From Streptomyces sp. NBC_00443 (GTDB lineage Bacteria > Actinomycetota > Actinomycetes > Streptomycetales > Streptomycetaceae): a stretch of 64,000 bases of DNA. Shown here one piece after another: positions 57,698 through 64,000 of the stretch. Position numbers and translations under genes: made by a program. The stretch spans positions 8,308,001 through 8,372,000 of the forward strand of contig NZ_CP107917.1 of assembly GCF_036014175.1 (NCBI RefSeq), in the 5' to 3' direction. Each line of letters begins with the position of its first letter. Positions within the stretch are counted from its first letter, which is position 1. A model generated the notes under the pieces. It was not told the origin of the DNA, made no database searches, and saw nothing but the letters and a program-made list of their open reading frames with translations.

Positions 57698-58438
57698 TCA
57701 GCTCCAGGTGACCGCGGAGTTCTCCCGCCACAGCGTGGCGACGGCGGCGTCGCCGGTCACGTGCGGGAAGGGCAGCCGGTTCCACAGCGCCAGATACAGC
57801 CGTGCGACCGGCCCGGAGATCTCGCAGTCGGCCTGAGCGGCATCGCCTCGCCGGGGCACCGGCGGTTCCTGCGACAGCCGTACGGTCCACACCGCGTCGT
57901 CCGTGTCCGTCGCCCGCACCCGCAGCACCCGGGATTCGGCGCTGCGGACCCGGCTCCTGCGCCGGGCGTGGAAGGCCAGCAGCAACTCGTCGATGCCGTC
58001 CGCCGCGAAGTCGGAGTCGATCCCGCTCGGGGTATCGCCGCGTGCCGTCTCCGCGTCGAAGCGGTGCACGGTCGTCTCGTGCGCCTGTCTGCGGGCCCAG
58101 AACGCGAGCGGCGAGGGAGCGGGCAGGAACTGCCAGCAGCGCACGTCGGCCGGAGCGCCGGCCAGCGTGTCGACCAGGTGACGGTGCCCCTCCCGGAACC
58201 AGGCGAGCAGCTCGGCGCCGTCGAGGTGGGGCAGGCCGCCGTCGGGGTGCGCGGAGGTGTGACCCTCGGCCACGAACTCCGCCGCCCAGCGGTGCACCAT
58301 GCCCGTGTGCCGCAGCAGATCCCGCACCTGCCAGTCCGGACAGGTCGGCACCTCGGCCTCGGACCCGGCCGCCTCGGCTGCCGCTGCCAGCAGCTGCCCC
58401 TCGCGGTCCAGGGTTCGAACGAAGTCGGCGGTGTCCAT
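57698..58438 (-). CDS. Maleylpyruvate isomerase family mycothiol-dependent enzyme
   Basis: This 246-residue protein has the DinB-like MDMPI N-domain (FVRTLDREGQLLAAAAEAAGSEAEVPTCPDWQVRDLLRHTGMVHRWAAEFV) with the metal His residues (LRHTG, EGHRH, AHETTVHRFD), and a C-terminal domain ending in SGPVARLYLALWNRLPF. Members bind a metal and use mycothiol as cofactor; many are thiol transferases rather than true isomerases. Starts at ATG 58438. No obvious operon partner: the marR-like gene is convergent. Confidence 0.88.
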   Translation of the reverse strand: MDTADFVRTLDREGQLLAAAAEAAGSEAEVPTCPDWQVRDLLRHTGMVHRWAAEFVAEGHTSAHPDGGLPHLDGAELLAWFREGHRHLVDTLAGAPADVRCWQFLPAPSPLAFWARRQAHETTVHRFDAETARGDTPSGIDSDFAADGIDELLLAFHARRRSRVRSAESRVLRVRATDTDDAVWTVRLSQEPPVPRRGDAAQADCEISGPVARLYLALWNRLPFPHVTGDAAVATLWRENSAVTWS

Positions 58439-58596
58439 GGGGTGAGTGTGCCGGACGGAACACCCGCAGTCCTGGCGGCCGGGCGTCGGGACGTAAGGGT
58501 TTCGTCATCACCCCCGGTGTGCACGGCGGGCCTTGAGTTCCGTTGAATGGACGTCGACGGACGGTCGACGGACGACTCTCAGGAAGTGGGGCGGTC

Positions 58597-59187
58597 ATGG
58601 GGCGGGTGCGCAGGAAGCTGTTCGGGCCGTGGGGTATCGGGGTCCTGGTGCTGACGGTGGCCGTGGGCGGCTTCGGGCTGTACTGGTTCCAGCCGTGGAA
58701 GCTGTGGCAGGACCGGACCGTGGAGGAGGCCCTGCCCGCGGCGGCGCAGACCCCGGCAGGGGCGACCTCCTCGCCGGGTGCGTCCTCACCGGGCGCGTCC
58801 TCACCGGAGGGGCCGGCCTCCTCGGCGCCCGGCCCGAAGACGCTGGCCGGCGGTGAGCTGATCAGCCACGAGCACACGACGTCGGGCACGGTGAAGCTGG
58901 TGCGGCTGGCCGACGGCTCCCATGTCGTACGCCTGGAGAAGCTGGAGACCAGCAACGGACCCGACCTGCGCGTGCTGCTGACCGACGCGCCCGTGAAGGA
59001 GGGCACGGCCGGCTGGCGCGTCTTCGACGACGGCGCGCACATCAGCCTCGGCAAGCTCAAGGGCAACAAGGGCAGCCAGAACTACGCGGTGCCGCAGGAT
59101 GTCGACCTGTCGCGCTACAGCAGCGTGAGCATCTGGTGCGACCGTTTCGACGTGTCGTTCGGGGCGGCGGAGCTCGCGCGGGTCTGA
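58597..59187 (+). CDS. Membrane-anchored DM13-domain protein
   Basis: This 196-residue protein starts at ATG 58597. One membrane helix (GPWGIGVLVLTVAVGGFGLYWF) is followed by a Ser/Gly/Pro linker with a SSPGA repeat (about 60-85) and a DM13 domain (about 95-196): GGELISHEHTTSGTVKLVRLADGSHVVRLEKLETSNGPDLRVLLTD...GSQNYAVPQDVDLSRYSSVSIWCDRFDVSFGAAEL. DM13 is a beta-sheet domain, and one Cys in SIWCDRF is conserved in the family. It probably works at the cell surface; its ligand is unknown. Confidence 0.87.
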   Translation: MGRVRRKLFGPWGIGVLVLTVAVGGFGLYWFQPWKLWQDRTVEEALPAAAQTPAGATSSPGASSPGASSPEGPASSAPGPKTLAGGELISHEHTTSGTVKLVRLADGSHVVRLEKLETSNGPDLRVLLTDAPVKEGTAGWRVFDDGAHISLGKLKGNKGSQNYAVPQDVDLSRYSSVSIWCDRFDVSFGAAELARV

Positions 59188-59242
59188 GCCGTGTCAGGGC
59201 GCCGGGTGCTGCCATGGGCGTCCATGGCGTGGTGCGGGGAGT

Positions 59243-59632
59243 TCAGGACGGGCTGGGAAACAGGCAGAACTCGTTGCCCTCGGGGTCGGCCAGGACCCAG
59301 TGGTCCTCCTGGCGGTCCTGGACCGTCGCGCCGAGGGCGGTGAGCCGGCCGAGCTCGGCCTCCGGGTCGGTGGAGACCAGGTCCAGGTGGAGGCGGTTCT
59401 TCACGCGCTTGGGCTCCGGCACGACCTGACACCACAGCCGAGGGCCGCCGCCACGCGGCTCGACGAGCACGGTCGGGTCGTCCTCCGGGCCCGAGATGCC
59501 TTGCGCGCGCAGCCGCGCCAGTTCGGCGTCGTCGTACGGGGCAATGGCGTGGTCATCGAGGGCGGCGGCCCAGAAGCGGGCCATGGCGGCCGGGTGGGCA
59601 CAGTCGATGACGAGGTCGTGGAGGCGTGCCAT
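59243..59632 (-). CDS. VOC family (glyoxalase-like) protein
   Basis: This 129-residue protein starts at ATG 59632 (MARLHDLVIDCAHPAAMARFWAAALDD). The fold is a VOC/glyoxalase_6 domain: LVIDCAHPAAMARFWAAAL at the start, RLHLDLVSTDPEAELGRLTALGATVQDRQEDHWVLADPEGNEFCLFP at the end. It may bind a small molecule or catalyse metal-dependent chemistry. Same strand as the following MFS gene, 68 bp away. Confidence 0.83.
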   Translation of the reverse strand: MARLHDLVIDCAHPAAMARFWAAALDDHAIAPYDDAELARLRAQGISGPEDDPTVLVEPRGGGPRLWCQVVPEPKRVKNRLHLDLVSTDPEAELGRLTALGATVQDRQEDHWVLADPEGNEFCLFPSPS

Positions 59633-59700
59633 CCGGTCATGATGGGGCCGGGGAGTGGGCCGCACAACGTCCTGGGCCGGGGGAGGGCGTACGGCCTCGG

Positions 59701-60906
59701 TCAGTTGGGTGCGGTGTGCCGGGTCGCGACGCCGATGAGCGTGGCGATCGCCGCCAGTACGGCCACGCTGGTGAGGGCGACGGGCAGGGAGAACCAGTCC
59801 GCCATGAAGCCGATGGCGGGTGGTCCGAGGAGCATGCCGCCGTAGCCGAGGGTGGAGGCGATCGCGACTCCGCTCGGTCCTGCGAGGGTGCCCGCGCGTT
59901 CGACGGCGACGGGGAAGAGGTTGGCGAGACCGAGTCCGGTCACCGCGAATCCGAGCAGCGCCGCCCACAGGGAGGGTGCGAGCGAGCCGAGGACCATGCC
60001 GGCCGCCGCGGTGGCGCCGCCCGCGACGACGGTACGGCCGTGGCCGAGCCGTTCGAGCAGGGCCGTACCGGAGAGCCGGCCGATGGTCATGGCCAGGGCG
60101 AAGCACGAGTAGCCGATGGCTGCGACACCGGGTGAGGCGGCCAGGTCCTGTGCGAGGTGCAGGGCACCCCAGTCGGCCATGGCGCCCTCGCCGTAGGCCG
60201 TGCACAGGGCGATCAGGCCGAAGACGATCACCAGTCCGCGCGTTCGGGGATCCAGACGGCGCGGGGCGTCGTTCGCGGGGCGGCCGGGGCTCGTGGGCGT
60301 CGGCGGCTCGTGGCGCAGCAGCGTACGGCCGGCCACTGCCGTCACCAGCAGCCCGATGACGGCGAGGCTCAGCAGATGCCGGGTGGGGGAGAGGACCCCC
60401 GCGACCAGCCCGCCGAGGCCCGCGCCGACCATGCCGCCCAGGCTGAAGGCCGCGTGGAAGCTGGGCATGATGGGCCGGCGCAGGGCGGTCACGAGGTCCA
60501 CGGCGGCGCTGTTGAAGGCGACGTTGATGCCGCCGTAGGCGGCCCCGAAGATCAACAGGACGGCACCGAGCGCGAGCGTCGAGTGCGTGAGCGGAGGCAG
60601 CGCCACACTGAGGGAGAGCAGGACGGCGCAGACCACGGTGACCTCGTGGGTGCCGAAGCGGCGGCAGAGCCGGCCGGTGAGCGTCATGGTGAGCACGGCA
60701 CCGGCGGAGACGCCGAGGAGGGCCAGGCCGAGATCGCCGGCCGACGCGCCGGTCTGCTCCTTGATGGCGGGAATGCGGACGACCCAGCCGGCGAAGAGGA
60801 AGCCGTCCAGGGCGAAGAAGGTGGTCAGGGCGATACGGAGGCGGGAGAGGTCGTTCGGGGTGCCCGGCACGGCGTTGTGCGATCGGGCTTTGTTTATTTG
60901 CGGCAC
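59701..60906 (-). CDS. MFS transporter (YbjJ/AraJ-like, 12 helices)
   Basis: This 401-residue membrane protein starts at GTG 60906. A promoter TTGTCG (60941-60936) and TAGCCT (60918-60913) with 17-base spacing places the transcription start at the GTG, so the message is leaderless. It has about 12 hydrophobic segments and LTTFFALDGFLFAGWVVRIPAIKEQTGASAGDLGLALL, the helix 1 region of the YbjJ/MdfA-like sugar or drug porters, with FLAGWxxRIP. Substrate unknown; an efflux role is likely. Its start region is 146 bp from the divergent GCS2 gene. Confidence 0.88.
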   Translation of the reverse strand: MPQINKARSHNAVPGTPNDLSRLRIALTTFFALDGFLFAGWVVRIPAIKEQTGASAGDLGLALLGVSAGAVLTMTLTGRLCRRFGTHEVTVVCAVLLSLSVALPPLTHSTLALGAVLLIFGAAYGGINVAFNSAAVDLVTALRRPIMPSFHAAFSLGGMVGAGLGGLVAGVLSPTRHLLSLAVIGLLVTAVAGRTLLRHEPPTPTSPGRPANDAPRRLDPRTRGLVIVFGLIALCTAYGEGAMADWGALHLAQDLAASPGVAAIGYSCFALAMTIGRLSGTALLERLGHGRTVVAGGATAAAGMVLGSLAPSLWAALLGFAVTGLGLANLFPVAVERAGTLAGPSGVAIASTLGYGGMLLGPPAIGFMADWFSLPVALTSVAVLAAIATLIGVATRHTAPN

Positions 60907-60912
60907 AAACTC

Positions 60913-60941
60913 AGGCTAAGCGGGGACGGGGGTGACGACAA
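60913..60941 (-). promoter_or_regulatory. Leaderless promoter of the MFS gene
   Basis: TTGTCG (60941-60936) and TAGCCT (60918-60913) are spaced by 17 bases on the minus strand, and GTG 60906 follows after 6 bases without a ribosome site. The start codon is likely the first transcribed base or close to it. Confidence 0.55.
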
Positions 60942-61052
60942 GAGGGGACCGGGAGAGGGGACCGGACCAGGTCGGTGCCCTGACTGTCCCGCTGCCGCCC
61001 GAAGTGCGACGCTATGACCAGAGGTATCCGCCGAGGGAACTCGGGAGGGCGC

Positions 61053-62531
61053 ATGGGACGTGACGTGCCGGCCCTGGTGTTCACGCGGGAGGATCGCCGT
61101 CGGTACCGGGAGAAGATGCACACCTGCCTCGATGTGCTGGCGCAGATGCTGCGCGAGTCGACCTTCGAGAGCGAGCGGCCCCAGGTCGGGCTGGAGATCG
61201 AGCTCAACCTGGTGGACGACGACGGACTGCCGGCGATGCGTAACACCGATGTGCTCCAGGCGATCGCCGACCCCGCCTGGTCGAGCGAGCTGGGCCGCTT
61301 CAATCTGGAGATCAACATTCCGCCCAGGGAGCTGACCACCGGTGGCCCCGGCGCCTGGGAGCAGGCGATCCGTGACGCGCTCAACCACGCCGAGGACCGC
61401 GCCTCGGCCGTGGGTGCCCACCTGATCATGGTCGGCATTCTGCCGACCCTGGGGGAGACGGACGTCGGCGAGCGGGCGCTGTCCGGTGACCCGCGGTACC
61501 AGCTGCTCAACGAGCAGATCTTCGCGGCTCGCGGCGAGGACCTGCGGATCACGGTGGACGGTGTGGAGCGCCTGGCGACCTATGCCGACACCATCACCCC
61601 CGAAGCCGCCTGCACCAGCACCCAGTTCCACCTCCAGGTCGCACCCAAGGAGTTCGCGGCCTACTGGAACGCGGCCCAGGCCGTCGCCGGCGTGCAGATC
61701 GCCCTGGCGGCGAACTCCCCCTACCTCTTCGGCCGGGAGCTGTGGCGGGAGACCCGTATCCCCCTGTTCGAACAGGCCACCGACACCCGCCCGCAGGAGA
61801 TCAAGGCTCAGGGCGTGCGACCCCGGGTGTGGTTCGGGGAGCGCTGGATCACCAGCGTCTTCGACCTGTTCGAGGAGAACGTGCGCTACTTCCCGGCGCT
61901 CCTGCCGCTGTGCGACGACGAGGACCCGCAGGACGCACTCAACGACGGCGGTGCTCCGGAACTGGGCGAACTCACCCTGCACAACGGCACGATCTACCGC
62001 TGGAACCGTCCGATCTACGCCGTCACCGACAGCGGTCCGCATCTGCGCATCGAGAACCGGGTCCTGCCGGCCGGGCCCACGGTGGCCGACATCATCGCCA
62101 ACGGCGCCTTCTACTACGGCCTGACCCGCGCCCTCGTCGACGAGGACCGGCCGATCTGGACGCGGATGTCGTTCTCGGTCGCCGAGGAGAACCTGCACAC
62201 CGCGGCCCGCGACGGCATCGACGCCCGCCTGTACTGGCCCGGCATGGGCGAAGTGCCGGTCGCGGAACTGGTGTTGCGGCGCTTGCTGCCTCTGGCCCAT
62301 CGTGGCCTGGAGCTGGCCGGGCTGGACGCGGCCTGGCGCGAACCCCTGCTGGGCATCATCGAGCAGCGCTGCATCACGGCACGCAACGGCGCGCTGTGGC
62401 AGGCGGAGACGGTCCACCAGCTGGAGAAGGCGGGCGTGTCGGACCGGAAGGAGGCCCTGCGGCAGATGACCACGGCGTACATGGACTACATGCACCTCAA
62501 CGCCGCCGCGCACACGTGGCCCGTGGACTGA
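61053..62531 (+). CDS. Glutamate-cysteine ligase family 2 (GCS2) protein
   Basis: This 492-residue protein starts at ATG 61053 with GGGAGG upstream. ERPQVGLEIELNLVDDDGLPAM is the ATP/metal-binding GCS2 motif. RFNLEINIPPRELTTGG, AACTSTQFHLQVAPKEF, FGRELWRETRIPLFEQATD and GTIYRWNRPIYAVTDSGPHLRIENRVLPAGPTVADIIANGAFYYGL continue the carboxylate-amine ligase fold. Such proteins join glutamate or a related acid to an amine. It is not certain to be the mycothiol or glutathione enzyme, since Streptomyces has several GCS2 paralogues. No close operon partner. Confidence 0.85.
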   Translation: MGRDVPALVFTREDRRRYREKMHTCLDVLAQMLRESTFESERPQVGLEIELNLVDDDGLPAMRNTDVLQAIADPAWSSELGRFNLEINIPPRELTTGGPGAWEQAIRDALNHAEDRASAVGAHLIMVGILPTLGETDVGERALSGDPRYQLLNEQIFAARGEDLRITVDGVERLATYADTITPEAACTSTQFHLQVAPKEFAAYWNAAQAVAGVQIALAANSPYLFGRELWRETRIPLFEQATDTRPQEIKAQGVRPRVWFGERWITSVFDLFEENVRYFPALLPLCDDEDPQDALNDGGAPELGELTLHNGTIYRWNRPIYAVTDSGPHLRIENRVLPAGPTVADIIANGAFYYGLTRALVDEDRPIWTRMSFSVAEENLHTAARDGIDARLYWPGMGEVPVAELVLRRLLPLAHRGLELAGLDAAWREPLLGIIEQRCITARNGALWQAETVHQLEKAGVSDRKEALRQMTTAYMDYMHLNAAAHTWPVD

Positions 62532-62556
62532 CCCCTGCCGCGCACCGCGACTCGGG

Positions 62557-63673
62557 TCAGCCGGCGTCCCTCATTGCGCCTCTCCACTCCTCCGCGGCCG
62601 TCAGCGGAACAGGAACCGGGGGCTCCACCGAGGTCGCCAGCTCGATGCGGCGCCCCTCGGCCGACGAACGGAGCAGGGCGCTCATCGTCTCCAGCACGTG
62701 CAGGGCGAGTTCGCCGTTCGCGCGGGGAGCCCGCCGCCCGTCCCCGGCGACGAAGTCGAGCAGGCCGACGCCCCGGGCGCCGTCGACGTAGCCCGCCGAG
62801 GGCGGGAGGGTGCGCCACTGTGTGACGCCGAGTTCGAAGAGCCGCACCTCACCGTCGAAGCGGTTCGGGTCCGGAACCGCGAGGGTCCCCGTCTCGCCGT
62901 GGACCTCGATCGGAGCCGCGGTCGTGGCCACGCCGTCGAAGCTCGTCGTGATCGTCGTCAGGGTGCCGCCGACATGCTCCAGCACACCGGAGACATGACT
63001 GTCCACCTCCACCGGTATCCGCTCACCCGCGCGCGGGCCCGAACCGATGACGCGCTCGGCACGCAGCCGGCCGGCCGCCCCGATCACGGCACGGACGGGG
63101 CCCAGCAGATGGACCAGGGACGAGAGGTAGTACGGCCCCATGTCCAGCAGGGGGCCACCCCGGCCGTGTAGTAGAAGTCGGGGTGAGGATGCCAGCGTTC
63201 GTGCCCCGGCGTGACCATGACGGCGGTGGCGAACTGGGGGCGTCCGATGCGGCCCGCCGCGACGGCCACGCGCGCCGTCTGGATGCCGGTGCCCAGGACC
63301 GTGTCCGGCGCGCACCCGACACCGACCCCGCCTTCGCGGCGGCCGCCATCACGGTGTGCGCCTCGGCGAGGCCGGCGGCCAGCGGCTTCTCCCCGTAGAC
63401 GTTCTTCCCGTGGCCGATGGCGCCGAGGGCGATCTCGGCGTGCGCCGCGGGAACGGTGAGGTTCAGCACGGTGTCCACGTCGGGGCTGCTCAGCAACTCC
63501 TCGACGGTCAGCGCCTCGACGCCGGGGACCTCGGCGGCGACCGCCGTGGACCGGGCGGCGTCGAGGTCGGCGACCGCGGTGACGCGCACGGCCGGATGGC
63601 CGACGAGCGTGTCCAGGTAGGCGCGGGAGATGACGCCGAGACCTACGACGCCGACGCGGTGCGCGTCGCCCAC
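62557..63673 (-). pseudogene. Gfo/Idh/MocA oxidoreductase, two single-base frameshifts
   Basis: GTG 63673 has AGGGG 6 bases upstream. Frame one gives VGVVGLGVISRAYLDTLVGHP...VDTVLNLTVPAAHAEIALGAIGHGKNVYGEKPLAAGL (GxGxxx and EKP, both family marks). Near 63326-63329 one base of a C run is missing and the protein continues in frame two, MAVAAGRIGRPQFATAVMVTPGHERWHPHPDFYYTAG. Near 63158-63161 a second base is missing, and frame three gives GPLLDMGPYYLSSLVHLLGPV to the stop. Each loss is one base of a GGGG run on the coding strand. Restored length is about 372 residues. It oxidises a sugar or sugar acid with NAD(P). It overlaps the thuA-like gene by 31 bp. Confidence 0.8.
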
Positions 63674-64000
63674 AGCATGCCCCTCTCGATGACGGTGCGG
63701 ACGTTCGGGTTCTCCAGCACGTCGAGGCTGTGCCCCGGCGTCGTCACCAGGACGCGCCCGGCGCCCCACTGCCGGGCCCAGACCGCCGGCGAGGTGACGG
63801 GGCGGGGCCACGGCTGCCACGGCCGGACGGGGTGGGTGGTGGTGGCCAGGACGTCGATCAGGTCGTCGTGGAGCACCCAGTACTGCTCGGTGTGCAGTTC
63901 GAAGTCCTCGATGCCGGCCGTGACGGGGTGCTCGCGGCCCAGCTCCGTGATGTTGACGACGTGCGGCAGGTAGTTGTCCTCCTGGACTCCCCGGCGTTCA
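63643..64000 (-). CDS. ThuA-domain protein (trehalose utilisation-like), N-terminus beyond window
   Basis: The last 118 residues are visible, entering from the right edge in frame: RRGVQEDNYLPHVVNITELGREHPVTAGIEDFELHTEQYWVLHDD through TTTHPVRPWQPWPRPVTSPAVWARQWGAGRVLVTTPGHSLDVLENPNVRTVIERGMLWAT. This is the C-terminal half of a ThuA domain (class I glutamine amidotransferase-like), with the HPVTAGIEDFEL and RVLVTTPGH regions. It probably works with the downstream Gfo/Idh enzyme in sugar catabolism, since the genes overlap by 31 bp. The start lies outside the window. Confidence 0.82.
   Translation of the reverse strand, partial: ERRGVQEDNYLPHVVNITELGREHPVTAGIEDFELHTEQYWVLHDDLIDVLATTTHPVRPWQPWPRPVTSPAVWARQWGAGRVLVTTPGHSLDVLENPNVRTVIERGMLWATRTASAS

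Noticed and set aside
1..64000. Search for tRNA, rRNA, transposase, integrase, origin or attachment sites
   Set aside because: No cloverleaf with a TTCGA-type T-loop outside genes, no DDE or recombinase motif and no paired att-like repeats were found by eye.

Overview
This is a gene-dense, very high-GC chromosomal segment from an actinomycete, almost certainly a Streptomyces. The evidence is strong third-position G/C bias, frequent GTG starts, Gly/Ala/Arg-rich proteins, and families typical of that genus: DUF6214, DUF6421, DUF5134 next to an M56 peptidase, a DUF6986 aldolase, a mycothiol-type maleylpyruvate isomerase family protein, a deazaflavin nitroreductase family protein and a cysteine-ending leader peptide. 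From memory, the etfB/etfA, thioredoxin/DUF4395 and ROK/LacI neighbourhood resembles the SCO1080 area of S. coelicolor; this was not checked by alignment. I saw no tRNA, rRNA, transposase, prophage or CRISPR array.

Layout. 1-7 kb: secreted pectate lyase (cut by the left edge), a secreted esterase with a cellulose-binding domain behind a CebR-like box, and a very large P-type ATPase. 7-11.3 kb: an Old Yellow Enzyme divergent from an ArsR-type regulator over two matching operators, an NCS2 permease and a ferredoxin-NADP reductase. 11.4-15 kb: DUF6214 protein, a divergent DUF305 lipoprotein/LVIVD protein pair, and a TetR regulator with a clear operator. 15-20.7 kb: HAD hydrolase, a frameshifted zinc-ribbon gene coupled to a PAP2 phosphatase, a decayed M56 peptidase next to DUF5134, and a FUSC-MarR operon. 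20.8-24.3 kb: VOC and GNAT proteins and a glycerophosphodiesterase. 24.7-28 kb: a DUF6421-SDR-aldolase operon behind a long inverted repeat. 28-33.5 kb: a secreted protein, transglutaminase-like and B3/4 genes, an acyltransferase, DUF4395/thioredoxin, and a flavin reductase behind a Cys-ending leader peptide. 33.8-38 kb: etfBA, an EEP-fold protein and a frameshifted DUF6986 aldolase. 38-47 kb: a PASTA-less Ser/Thr kinase, LacI/ROK, GH27 alpha-galactosidase and an epimerase. 47-53 kb: a kinase-NUDIX gene, M20 peptidase, geranylgeranyl-reductase-like protein, and a deazaflavin nitroreductase/TetR pair over a four-site operator array. 53-64 kb: two-component system, MFS/MarR pair, DM13 protein, a leaderless MFS gene, a GCS2 ligase, a Gfo/Idh gene and a ThuA gene cut by the right edge.

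How they work together. Most units are small regulator-target pairs whose intergenic DNA carries readable inverted repeats, so the window is rich in testable operator assignments. Carbon scavenging (pectin, cellulose/xylan side chains, alpha-galactosides, sugar acids) and redox or electrophile handling (OYE, Fpr, ETF, flavin reductase, thioredoxin, deazaflavin enzyme) are the main themes.

Caution on sequence quality. Four genes (zinc-ribbon, DUF6986, kinase-NUDIX, Gfo/Idh) are broken at five points in all. Each break is explained by one missing base, mostly in a short homopolymer, and the reading frame downstream is otherwise intact. This pattern suggests either indel errors in the assembly or very recent mutation. 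The M56 peptidase is different: it also appears to have lost larger pieces and looks like a true pseudogene.
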